Shown: positions 8,614 through 17,230 of the stretch, one piece after another
Layout: the number at the start of each line of letters is the position of its first letter
How positions within the stretch are numbered: the stretch's first letter is position 1
Assembly (NCBI GenBank): GCA_007693745.1
Contig: REDA01000039.1
Span: 1-64,000 of the forward strand
Source: Balneolaceae bacterium
GTDB taxonomy: Bacteria; Bacteroidota; Rhodothermia; Balneolales; Balneolaceae
DNA: 64,000 nucleotides
Reading direction: 5' to 3'
The notes under the pieces: model-generated
Databases searched by the model: none
Seen by the model: only the letters and a program-made list of their open reading frames with translations
Told to the model about the DNA's origin: nothing
Position numbers and translations under genes: made by a program

Positions 8614-10200
8614 ATGGAATTTGAAATCTTTGGGTTCGGAATTCTTACCTGGATTGTCTTCATCCCGATACTCGGGCTGATTGTTTTGCTGCTGCTCCCG
8701 GACAAAAACAGCAATGCAATCCGCTGGACTGCAGCAATAGCAACAGGTATTCAGCTCATTCTTGCAGGAATCATATTTGCGCTGTTCGACCGCACCAAAA
8801 CCGGGATCAATGATGCAGAAAGCTTTCAGTTTGTAGAACAATTCAGCTGGATTACGGTGGATGCCGTCCCGTGGGTCGGACGGATAGAAATCAACTACTT
8901 CCTGGGACTGGATGGACTGAGTGTTCTGATGGTGATCCTCACTTCTCTGATCGGATTTATCGGGGTGATCTCATCCTGGAATATTGAAAAAATGGTAAAA
9001 GGCTACTTTGCTCTATATCTGCTGCTGGTAACGGGTATGATGGGTGTTTTTGTAGCGCTCGACTTCTTCCTCTTCTTTATTTTCTGGGAGGTGATGCTGC
9101 TTCCCATGTACTTCCTGATCGGAATCTGGGGCGGCCCCAGAAGAGAGTATGCTGCCATAAAATTTTTCCTTTACACTTTTGTGGGAGGTATTCTAATGCT
9201 TCTTACCATGCTCGCTCTCTATTTCAGTGTTGCCTATACCGATCCTGCCACAGGCCAGAGTGTACACACGTTCAACATACTGCACATGATGAATCCGGCC
9301 AACTATGTGGAAGGAGGACTGCTGAGCGGCGTGGATACCACGTGGCGATATGTTGCCTGGATGGCGCTTTTTATAAACTTTGCGATCAAAATCCCGCTCT
9401 TCCCGTTTCATACCTGGCTGCCTGATGCACACGTTGAAGCCCCTACTCCTATCAGTGTAATACTGGCCGGAGTACTGCTGAAACTGGGCACATACGGATT
9501 GCTTCGGATTAACTTCCCGATCTTTCCCGACGCGACTGTCTATTTTATCTACTTTATGGCCGCACTGGGTATGATCAGCATCATCTACGGCGCATTCTGT
9601 GCCATGGCACAGGACGATTTCAAGAAGCTGATTGCCTACTCCTCCATCAGCCACATGGGAATTGTGGTTCTTGGAATCGCAGCCCTGAATACGCAGGGTA
9701 TGGTTGGGGGTGTTCTCCAGATGTTTAATCACGGAATCATCACAGCTGTACTCTTCCTTGCAGTGGGCGTGCTTTACGACAGAACACATACCCGCGGACT
9801 CTATGATTTTGGAGGTATTGCCAATCAGATGCCGAAATACACCGGTATCGCCATGATCGGCATGTTTGCCGCACTTGGGCTGCCCGGGTTAAACGGTTTT
9901 GTCAGTGAACTCTTTTCGTTCCTCGGGGCTTTCGAGGCCTACCGCTGGATCACTATCGTCTCCGTCACGGGTATCATCATCACTGCAGCTTACATCCTGT
10001 GGACAGTTCAGCGGGTATTTCTTGGCAAAACTCCGGATAAGCTCTCCACACTTGAGGATCTGACTCCGAGAGAGATACTGAGTTTCCTCCCTCTCATTAT
10101 CCTCATCATTCTGCTTGGTATCTATCCCGGGCCAGCCATCGAACTTATGAACAGTTCTCTTAGTCATCTTGTTGAATTTGTGAATACCGGAGGCCGTTAA
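8614..10200 (+). CDS. nuoM: NADH-quinone oxidoreductase subunit M (proton pump)
   Basis: Second antiporter-like pump subunit, 528 residues, about fourteen helices. Conserved landmarks are FWEVMLLPMYFLIGIWGG with the membrane glutamate, PFHTWLPDAHVEAPTPISV, and the lysine region DDFKKLIAYSSISHMG. No insertion or truncation is seen. It ends one base before the nuoN ATG. Confidence 0.95.
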   Translation: MEFEIFGFGILTWIVFIPILGLIVLLLLPDKNSNAIRWTAAIATGIQLILAGIIFALFDRTKTGINDAESFQFVEQFSWITVDAVPWVGRIEINYFLGLDGLSVLMVILTSLIGFIGVISSWNIEKMVKGYFALYLLLVTGMMGVFVALDFFLFFIFWEVMLLPMYFLIGIWGGPRREYAAIKFFLYTFVGGILMLLTMLALYFSVAYTDPATGQSVHTFNILHMMNPANYVEGGLLSGVDTTWRYVAWMALFINFAIKIPLFPFHTWLPDAHVEAPTPISVILAGVLLKLGTYGLLRINFPIFPDATVYFIYFMAALGMISIIYGAFCAMAQDDFKKLIAYSSISHMGIVVLGIAALNTQGMVGGVLQMFNHGIITAVLFLAVGVLYDRTHTRGLYDFGGIANQMPKYTGIAMIGMFAALGLPGLNGFVSELFSFLGAFEAYRWITIVSVTGIIITAAYILWTVQRVFLGKTPDKLSTLEDLTPREILSFLPLIILIILLGIYPGPAIELMNSSLSHLVEFVNTGGR

Positions 10201-10201
10201 T

Positions 10202-11689
10202 ATGGTTGAACAAGCACTTTTCAGCCTGGGTTACTTTTTGCCGGAGATCATTCTGGTTGTTACACTCTGTGTGATTATTGCGGCAGACCTCTTTACAACC
10301 CGAAGAGATGTTCCGGGTTACCTTCTTCTGACGGGACTGGTCACTGCAGCCGCTGCGCTTGTATGGCAGGGAGTATCGAATGAAGCCATTTTCTTCAACA
10401 TGATTGCCGTTGATCCCTTTGCTCTGTTCTTCAAGATTCTGCTGCTCGTTACCACAGGATTCGTAGTCCTTTTCTCGCTGCAGTCGGCAGAGCTGAAAGC
10501 ATACAAATCACGTTCCGGAGAGTACTACATGCTGCTCACGGGAATGCTGCTTGGGATGTTCCTGATGGTGGGATCAACACATCTGCTGATGATGTTTCTT
10601 GCTCTGGAACTGACCAGTATCAGTTCTTACGTACTCGCAGGATTTACAAAAAACAATCTGAAATCATCCGAGGCCTCCGTCAAGTATATTATTTACGGCG
10701 CAGTCTCATCCGGTATCATGCTCTATGGTATCACTCTGCTGATAGGCGCTGCCGGAACCGCAGATATTTTCCTGATCAATGAAGCGCTGCAGGCGGGGGC
10801 CGGTACACCCCTGCTGCTCAATATTGCTATTTTAATGATCCTGGTTGGGTTTGGATTCAAAATTGCCGTGGTTCCGTTTCATTTCTGGGCTCCGGATGTG
10901 TATGAAGGAGCTCCGGTTACCATTACAGCCTATCTTTCAGTGGCATCCAAAATGGCCGCATTTGTTCTGCTGATCCGTTTTTTCACCCTCTCATTTACAG
11001 ATCCGGGTGCAGGATTCGGGAGTGGAACCTGGGAACTTCTGCCTGGCATCAACTGGAATCTGCTGGGAGGCGGAATGGCGGCAATGGCCATGATCGTTGG
11101 AAATTTAACCGCCCTCCGGCAGGATAACATCAAGCGGATGCTGGCCTATTCGAGTATCGCCCATGCCGGCTATCTGCTGATGGGTGTTGTCATTTTAACA
11201 GGTCAGGGACTCGTGAGTGTGCTCATCTATTTTGTAATCTATCTGTTCATGAATCTCGGTGCATTTTACGTGGTGATGCTCTTTTCAGATAAATTCGGGG
11301 TTCTCTCTATTGAAAACTATAAGGGACTGGGTCACAGGGCTCCCTTTGAAGGGATGGCCATGACCCTGTTTCTGGTATCTTTGACAGGGATTCCCCCCAC
11401 AGGAGGTTTTGTTGCCAAACTCTATATTTTTGGTGCCGCCATCAGCGCCGGTTGGATATGGCTGGTGGTGATTGCCGGGGTTACCACGATTATCTCCCTC
11501 TTTTATTATGTGCGTGTAGTTCGGAATATGTTTCTGTTCACCCCCGAAGAGAGTGCTGATAAAGTTATCTTTGGTATGGGTTCGAAAATTATTCTTCTGC
11601 TCCTGATCATTCCGGTACTGCTTTTGGGAATCTATTTTTCACCTTTGATCGAATGGGCAGCAACATCTTTGAACATGTTAGGAATGTAA
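10202..11689 (+). CDS. nuoN: NADH-quinone oxidoreductase subunit N (proton pump)
   Basis: Third antiporter-like pump subunit, 495 residues, about fourteen helices. It shows FLALELTSISSYVLAGF with the conserved glutamate, VPFHFWAPDVYEGAPVTITAY, and DNIKRMLAYSSIAHAGYLL. It is the last recognised gene of the complex I operon. The downstream gene starts 43 bases later on the same strand with no terminator seen between them. Confidence 0.95.
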   Translation: MVEQALFSLGYFLPEIILVVTLCVIIAADLFTTRRDVPGYLLLTGLVTAAAALVWQGVSNEAIFFNMIAVDPFALFFKILLLVTTGFVVLFSLQSAELKAYKSRSGEYYMLLTGMLLGMFLMVGSTHLLMMFLALELTSISSYVLAGFTKNNLKSSEASVKYIIYGAVSSGIMLYGITLLIGAAGTADIFLINEALQAGAGTPLLLNIAILMILVGFGFKIAVVPFHFWAPDVYEGAPVTITAYLSVASKMAAFVLLIRFFTLSFTDPGAGFGSGTWELLPGINWNLLGGGMAAMAMIVGNLTALRQDNIKRMLAYSSIAHAGYLLMGVVILTGQGLVSVLIYFVIYLFMNLGAFYVVMLFSDKFGVLSIENYKGLGHRAPFEGMAMTLFLVSLTGIPPTGGFVAKLYIFGAAISAGWIWLVVIAGVTTIISLFYYVRVVRNMFLFTPEESADKVIFGMGSKIILLLLIIPVLLLGIYFSPLIEWAATSLNMLGM

Positions 11690-11732
11690 ACTGAATGAAT
11701 CAGATCCCAAACCAGGAAACCACGGAGATCCT

Positions 11733-12164
11733 ATGGACAGACAGATGATAAAAACACTGATGGAGCAGGCAGATTCGGAACTGCAAAGAGCCAGGGGTGA
11801 AATCTATAAACCTGCTGAAGATGTTGTGAGCTACTGCAGCTGTGTATCTGCAAGGGGAGCCCTTTACAGATACCTCAAAGCCTTTTATCTGCACAGCGGT
11901 GCACTGATTGAAAACAGTGAGCAGGACTCATTAAGCATGGAACAGCTTCTGAATGATACAAAGTTTAAATTCCCTGAGTTAAGGGAACTTGATTTTAGTA
12001 ATATTAATTGTAAGGACAGAGATGTGCTTGCAACAGAGGATCTCTTTTTTTGCAATGATGTGGAGATTGTGGATCACTGCACAAAGCTTGCAGAGCAGGT
12101 AAGAGAAATCCTGATCCGAAAACTTCCTGAAGATATGCATCCCAATCAGTCTCCGTTCATCTGA
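11733..12164 (+). CDS. small alpha-helical protein, HEPN-like
   Basis: A 143-residue soluble, largely alpha-helical protein. The segment CVSARGALYRYLKAFYLHSG (about 37-56) resembles the central helix of HEPN-domain proteins, where an aromatic-rich helix packs in a four-helix bundle. A clean catalytic RxxxxH motif is not seen, so a toxin RNase is not indicated. It lies 43 bases after nuoN on the same strand and may be cotranscribed with complex I. It has several cysteines (C35, C37 and others) but no recognisable metal site. The function is unknown; the HEPN call is tentative. Confidence 0.55.
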   Translation: MDRQMIKTLMEQADSELQRARGEIYKPAEDVVSYCSCVSARGALYRYLKAFYLHSGALIENSEQDSLSMEQLLNDTKFKFPELRELDFSNINCKDRDVLATEDLFFCNDVEIVDHCTKLAEQVREILIRKLPEDMHPNQSPFI

Positions 12165-12270
12165 TTGAGGCATCGCCAAACAGTTTACTGTAGTTTCCAG
12201 ACATTCCGGAGAAGTATCTTGTTCGTACAGGAATCTGAAACTGCTTATTTCTCAATAAATACCCGACACC

Positions 12271-12738
12271 ATGTTCTCCACATCCTGCCATTACGCACTA
12301 CAGGCAATGCTTTACATAGCATTGCATTCAAAAAATGACCAGAATATTGATCTTACACAGATAGCAGACCAGCAAAACATCCCGAAACACTTCCTGAGCA
12401 AGATTCTTCAGTCGCTGGTAAGGAGTAAACTTCTGATCTCCATGAAAGGCCCTACCGGGGGATTCAGACTGAGCCGGCCGGCAGATGATATCAGCCTGAT
12501 TGAAGTTGTAGATGCAATTGACGGGCTGGATATCTTTACACAATGCGGGATCGGCTTTAAAAAATGCAATGATAACAACCCATGCCCCATCCATACCGAT
12601 TTTAAACGGGTTCGGGAACAGATTCAGGATCTTTTCCAAAGCAAGAGTTTGATGGAGCTCACAAATGATGTGAAACTCGGCAACAGCATTGTAGGGGCAG
12701 GTCAACTTCTTCAGAGCGGAGGAAAGGCAGAGATTTAA
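12271..12738 (+). CDS. Rrf2-family Fe-S transcriptional regulator (first copy)
   Basis: A 155-residue regulator. It has an N-terminal winged helix (about 1-75) including the conserved IPKHFLSKILQSLVRSKLL recognition region and the KGPTGGFRL wing. Three cysteines follow, C92, C99 and C105, in the spacing used by Rrf2 proteins to hold a [2Fe-2S] or [4Fe-4S] cluster. The family (IscR, NsrR, RsrR) senses iron-sulphur status, nitric oxide or redox state. It is a close paralogue of the next gene. Position between complex I and the ferredoxin oxidoreductases suggests it controls this iron-sulphur-rich block. Confidence 0.9.
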   Translation: MFSTSCHYALQAMLYIALHSKNDQNIDLTQIADQQNIPKHFLSKILQSLVRSKLLISMKGPTGGFRLSRPADDISLIEVVDAIDGLDIFTQCGIGFKKCNDNNPCPIHTDFKRVREQIQDLFQSKSLMELTNDVKLGNSIVGAGQLLQSGGKAEI

Positions 12739-12930
12739 AAATTCAGACCCTTAAACAAACCGGAATTCCAGGTCAGATGCGAGCCTTCTGAGTTTGAGGA
12801 TAGATAGACACGGAGACTCTTTCTGCTTGCAGGCAGACCTTCAGTAACGTTTTGCTTTGCGCTTATCTGTATCGGGTCTAAACTGCAAAAAAGTATTCTG
12901 TAACTGTATGAATACCGTTTTTTTTACTAT

Positions 12931-12956
12931 TTTAGATTTAGAGTTTTTTATCTAAA
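12931..12956 (+). promoter_or_regulatory. inverted repeat upstream of second Rrf2 gene
   Basis: TTTAGAT (12931-12937) and ATCTAAA (12950-12956) are perfect inverted arms 12 bases apart, ending 55 bases before the Rrf2 ATG. The region is AT-rich. ATCTAAA recurs upstream of the ferredoxin (18292) and korA (18860) genes. This would fit an operator or promoter region, possibly for autoregulation, but AT-richness makes chance matches likely. Confidence 0.3.
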
Positions 12957-13011
12957 TATCTTTAATTGAGTCGCTTCAGAATCGGTGACTTCCAAAGATG
13001 ATCAAAAATAT

Positions 13012-13437
13012 ATGTTTTCAGCTTCCTGCCATTACGGGCTTCAGGCAATGTTATACATCGCAAAAAGATCTGCAGAGACTGAGAATATTGAACTAAATGA
13101 AATATCGGAGTCTCAGCAGATCCCAAAATTTTTTTTGAGTAAAATTTTACAGCAGCTTGTGAAGGGAAAGCTGCTTGTATCCATGAGGGGGCCCAACGGA
13201 GGGTTTCGTCTCAACGGATCTCCAAGGCAAATATGCCTGATTGATGTTATCAGAATTATTGATGGGCTTGATATTTTCGATCAGTGCGGAATTGGAGATA
13301 CCAGTTGCAACCCGAAAGATTATTGCCCAATCCATGAAGAGTTTTCGAAACAGAGAGAATGCGTTTTCCGGTTATTTTCTGAAACTTCTTTGGGGTGTCT
13401 TTCTGATAAAAAAAGTATAAAACAGAGTTTTAACTAA
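13012..13437 (+). CDS. Rrf2-family Fe-S transcriptional regulator (second copy)
   Basis: A 141-residue paralogue of the preceding regulator, aligning without gaps through the first 105 residues. It has the same MFSxSCHYxLQAMLYIA start and the same cluster cysteines at C92, C99 and C105. The ATG at 13012 is chosen because it matches the start of the sister gene; a GTG 27 bases earlier is open but adds unrelated residues. The C-terminal part differs more. It is followed 71 bases later by pyruvate:ferredoxin oxidoreductase, the most likely target along with its own promoter. Confidence 0.9.
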   Translation: MFSASCHYGLQAMLYIAKRSAETENIELNEISESQQIPKFFLSKILQQLVKGKLLVSMRGPNGGFRLNGSPRQICLIDVIRIIDGLDIFDQCGIGDTSCNPKDYCPIHEEFSKQRECVFRLFSETSLGCLSDKKSIKQSFN

Positions 13438-13450
13438 AATCAATGAACAT

Positions 13451-13480
13451 ATAGCTGAGCTGAGAGTGGCTTACAGCTAT
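13451..13480 (+). promoter_or_regulatory. inverted repeat upstream of nifJ
   Basis: ATAGCTG (13451-13457) and CAGCTAT (13474-13480) form perfect 7-base inverted arms with a 16-base gap, 28 bases before the nifJ start. It lies between the second Rrf2 gene and its probable target, so an operator or a leader hairpin is possible. The sequence differs from the repeat upstream of the Rrf2 gene. Confidence 0.3.
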
Positions 13481-13508
13481 CATAATTTTAAATTAATTGA
13501 GGAGATTC

Positions 13509-16500
13509 ATGTCCAGGAAGCAAGTAACGATCGATGCAAATGAAGCGGCTGCATACGTTGCCCATAAACTCAGTGAGGTAATCGCTATATATCCAATCAC
13601 TCCCTCCTCCCCGATGGGAGAATGGTCGGATGAATGGTCAATGGCCGGCAAGAAAAATTTATGGGGTACAGTCCCGGAAGTATCAGAGCTGCAAAGTGAA
13701 GGGGGGGCTGCCGGAACCATGCACGGCGCCTTGCAGACCGGCGCCTTGACTACCTCTTTTACAGCTTCTCAGGGACTTCTGCTGAAAATGCCGAATCTGT
13801 TTAAAATTGCCGGCGAACTCACCCCTGCCGTGATACACGTTGCGGCCAGAACGGTTGCCACACATGCCCTGTCGATCTTTGGAGATCACAGTGACGTTAT
13901 GGCGATGAGAATGACAGGCATCGCCTTGCTGAGTTCAAACAGTGTACAGGAAGCGATGGATATGGCGATGATCTCACATGCCGCCACCCTGGAATCCAGA
14001 ATTCCGTTTATTCACTTTTTTGATGGTTTCCGAACCTCTCATGAAGTGCAGAAGATTGATCAGATCTCCGACGAAACTATGAGAGCAATGATTAATGAGG
14101 AGTGGATTATTGCCCACAGAAACCGTGCTCTCACCCCCGACCGGCCAAAAATCAGGGGTACGGCTCAGAATCCCGATGTATTCTTTCAGGCACGGGAAGC
14201 CGGAAACAAATATTATTTGAACTGTCCGGATATCGTGCAGTCGGCCATGAACAAATTTGAATCCCTGACCGGACGAAAATACAGTCTCTTCCAATATCAC
14301 GGTGCCGAGGATGCAGAGAGAGTGATTATCTTAATGGGATCAGGTGCTGAAACAGTTCATGAAACGGTGGATGCCCTGAATGCACAGGGAGAGAAGGTGG
14401 GTGTCATCAAAGTGCGGCTATTCCGTCCTTTCAGTATGAGGCACCTGATTGAATCACTTCCAGCCACTGTGAAACAGATTGCCGTTTTAGACAGAACCAA
14501 GGAGCCGGGCAGTACAGGTGAACCTCTTTACAACGATGTGGTTACCACATTTTATGAGAACAGAACGGAGCAGTGGAGAACCTTCGAAAAAGAACCCTCT
14601 GTTATCTGCGGCAGATACGGTCTCTCATCCAAGGAGTTCACACCTCCTATGGTAAAAAGGATTTATGATGAACTCACATCTTCCAAACCTAAAAATCACT
14701 TTACGATAGGGATTGTTGATGATGTTACGAATTTGCATCTGGATCTTCCGGATACCTCCTGGGAACCTGACAGCGATCTCTTTGAGGGCCTCTTCTACGG
14801 ACTGGGAGCCGATGGTACAGTGAGCGCCAATAAAAACTCCATTAAAATCATTGGTGACAATACAGAGTATAACGCACAGGGTTATTTCGTCTATGATTCG
14901 AAAAAATCCGGAGCCACTACCGTATCTCACCTGCGTTTTGGCTCCAAACCTATTCGCTCAGCATACCTCATCAGCAAGGCAAATTTTGTAGCCTGCCATC
15001 AGTTCACGTTTCTTGATAAGATAGACATGCTGAAACATGCCCGTGAAGGAGCCACATTTCTGCTGAATGCTCCTTTTCCTGCAGATGAAGTCTGGGATCA
15101 TGTACCGGAAAAGGTACAGCAACAGATCATTGACAAAAAATTGAAATTTTACAGCATTGACGCTTACAAGGTCGCCCGTGAAAATGGCATGGGGACAAGA
15201 ATCAATACCGTGATGCAGACCTGCTTTTTTGCCATCTCGGAAATTCTGCCAAGGGAAGAGGCGATTGAGATGATCAAGAGCGCCATCAGGAAAGCGTATG
15301 GAAGCAAGGGTGAAAATATCCTCCAGAGTAACTTTGCAGCAGTGGATAACTCCGTTGAAAATCTCTTCAGGGTTACAGTACCTGAAGAGGTCTCTTCCAA
15401 ACTGCAGATGAGACCCCCGGTTCCTGCCGAAGCACCCGATTTTGTACAGAAGGTCATTGCTGAAATCATCGCAGGTCAGGGAGACAATCTTCCGGTGAGT
15501 GCTTTTGAAGAAGACGGCACATTTCCAACGGGTACAACCAAATGGGAAAAACGAAACATCGCCCTTGAAATACCCATCCTGGAACCTGATCTCTGCATCC
15601 AGTGCGGAAAATGTGCAATGGTATGCCCTCACTCCGTCATCCGGCTGAAAGCGTTTGACGGAACCCTGCTGGACAATGCGCCTGAAGGATTCAAGTATAT
15701 GGATGCCAAAGGCCGGGAATGGCCGGAAAATACCAAAGTAGCCCTTCAGATATCTCCTGAGGATTGTACCGGATGTGTGCTTTGCGTTGAAGTCTGTCCT
15801 GCCAAAGACCGAAAGGCAGTCGGACGAAAAGCGATCAATATGGAGCCGATCGAGACACACCTGGATCGGGAAAAAGAGAACTGGGACTTCTTCCTTACAA
15901 TTCCGGAATATGACCGGTCTCAGATCAAATCGGAAACCGTGAAGGGATCACAGTTTCTGGAGCCGTTATTTGAATTCTCCGGAGCATGTGCAGGGTGCGG
16001 TGAAACTCCCTACATCAAACTTATTACACAACTGTTTGGTGACAGAATGGTGATTGCCAATGCCACAGGATGTTCATCCATTTACGGCGGCAACCTGCCA
16101 AGTACTCCTTATACCACCAATGCTGACGGATACGGTCCCGCCTGGTCCAATTCCCTTTTTGAGGATAATGCTGAATTTGGACTTGGATTCCGGCTTACCA
16201 TCGACAAACAGCAGGAACAGGCACGTGAGCTGCTGATACAGATGAACGGTTCCGTGGATGAAGAACTGAAAAATGCGATCCTGTCTGCCGATCAGTCCAC
16301 CGAACCCGGTATTTATGAGCAGAGGGAGCGGGTTGGAGCACTAAAGGAGCTTCTGAAATCAAAAGATAGCTCTGAAGCCAGGCTTCTGCTGAGTGTTGCC
16401 GACTATCTCGTGCGCAAGAGTGTATGGATTTTTGGCGGTGACGGGTGGGCTTACGATATCGGTTATGGAGGTCTGGATCACGTACTGGCAAGCGGGAAGG

Positions 16501-17093
16501 ATGTAAATATCCTGGTAATGGATACGGAGGTCTATTCCAATACCGGTGGTCAGTGCTCCAAAGCGACACCGTTGGGTGCCGTCGCCAAATTCGCATCGGC
16601 AGGCAAGGCAATCGGCAAGAAAGATCTTGGCCTGATGTCGGTCTCCGGCGGGGGTGCTTACGTTGCAAGAATAGCCATGGGCGCCAGCGACATGCAGACC
16701 ATGAAAGCTATCCTGGAGGCTGAACGCTATCCCGGACCCTCAATTATTATTGCCTACAGCCACTGTATTGCACACGGCTATGACATGAGATACGGTCTCA
16801 ACCAGCAGAAGCTGGCTGTCGAAACCGGTTACTGGCCTCTGTTCCGCTTTGATCCTATGAAATCAGCAGAAGGTCTGAATCCGTTTCAGCTGGACTCAAA
16901 AGCACCAAAGTCTGCTTTTAAAGATTACGCATACAATGAAATGCGCTATCTGATGCTTGCGAAATCTCAACCGAAAATCGCCAAAGAACTCATGATACGT
17001 GCTCAGAAAGAGGTCCATGACCAATGGCGAATCTATGAAAAACTGCAGGATGTTTATGAGCCGGTGAAAAAAGAAGAGCCCTCAAATGAATAA
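13509..17093 (+). CDS. nifJ: pyruvate:ferredoxin (flavodoxin) oxidoreductase
   Basis: Homodimeric enzyme of 1194 residues that oxidises pyruvate to acetyl-CoA and CO2 and reduces ferredoxin. Domain order is the usual one: the N-terminal pyrimidine-binding domain with YPITPSSPMGE, the transketolase-C-like domain, the linking domain, a 2[4Fe-4S] domain, and the diphosphate-binding domain. Ligands seen are C696, C699, C702, C706 and C753, C756, C759, C763 for the two ferredoxin-type clusters, and C827, C830, C855 and C1016 for the proximal cluster. The thiamine site includes GDGWAYDIGYGG. The ATG at 13509 has a good GAGGAG site; a TTG 12 bases upstream is rejected. It is complete and intact. Confidence 0.96.
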   Translation: MSRKQVTIDANEAAAYVAHKLSEVIAIYPITPSSPMGEWSDEWSMAGKKNLWGTVPEVSELQSEGGAAGTMHGALQTGALTTSFTASQGLLLKMPNLFKIAGELTPAVIHVAARTVATHALSIFGDHSDVMAMRMTGIALLSSNSVQEAMDMAMISHAATLESRIPFIHFFDGFRTSHEVQKIDQISDETMRAMINEEWIIAHRNRALTPDRPKIRGTAQNPDVFFQAREAGNKYYLNCPDIVQSAMNKFESLTGRKYSLFQYHGAEDAERVIILMGSGAETVHETVDALNAQGEKVGVIKVRLFRPFSMRHLIESLPATVKQIAVLDRTKEPGSTGEPLYNDVVTTFYENRTEQWRTFEKEPSVICGRYGLSSKEFTPPMVKRIYDELTSSKPKNHFTIGIVDDVTNLHLDLPDTSWEPDSDLFEGLFYGLGADGTVSANKNSIKIIGDNTEYNAQGYFVYDSKKSGATTVSHLRFGSKPIRSAYLISKANFVACHQFTFLDKIDMLKHAREGATFLLNAPFPADEVWDHVPEKVQQQIIDKKLKFYSIDAYKVARENGMGTRINTVMQTCFFAISEILPREEAIEMIKSAIRKAYGSKGENILQSNFAAVDNSVENLFRVTVPEEVSSKLQMRPPVPAEAPDFVQKVIAEIIAGQGDNLPVSAFEEDGTFPTGTTKWEKRNIALEIPILEPDLCIQCGKCAMVCPHSVIRLKAFDGTLLDNAPEGFKYMDAKGREWPENTKVALQISPEDCTGCVLCVEVCPAKDRKAVGRKAINMEPIETHLDREKENWDFFLTIPEYDRSQIKSETVKGSQFLEPLFEFSGACAGCGETPYIKLITQLFGDRMVIANATGCSSIYGGNLPSTPYTTNADGYGPAWSNSLFEDNAEFGLGFRLTIDKQQEQARELLIQMNGSVDEELKNAILSADQSTEPGIYEQRERVGALKELLKSKDSSEARLLLSVADYLVRKSVWIFGGDGWAYDIGYGGLDHVLASGKDVNILVMDTEVYSNTGGQCSKATPLGAVAKFASAGKAIGKKDLGLMSVSGGGAYVARIAMGASDMQTMKAILEAERYPGPSIIIAYSHCIAHGYDMRYGLNQQKLAVETGYWPLFRFDPMKSAEGLNPFQLDSKAPKSAFKDYAYNEMRYLMLAKSQPKIAKELMIRAQKEVHDQWRIYEKLQDVYEPVKKEEPSNE

Positions 17094-17121
17094 CTGCTTG
17101 AGACAGAGGTTTCAGTACTCT

Positions 17122-17177
17122 GAACGGAATTTCTGCAGCTCCTCACCGTAAAAAAAGAGTGAGCGCAGATTCCGTTC
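17122..17177 (+). other. long imperfect hairpin between nifJ and the DHOD-like gene
   Basis: GAACGGAAT (17122-17130) pairs with ATTCCGTTC (17169-17177). Inside, CTGC pairs with GCAG, and CTCAC pairs with GTGAG around an A-rich loop. No U-tract follows, so this is not a typical intrinsic terminator. It could stabilise the nifJ mRNA 3' end or set different expression of the two genes. Confidence 0.45.
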
Positions 17178-17230
17178 AAAATTATGTAAAATCAACAAAC
17201 TGCTATACTAACTTGAAAAAGTAAAATGCT

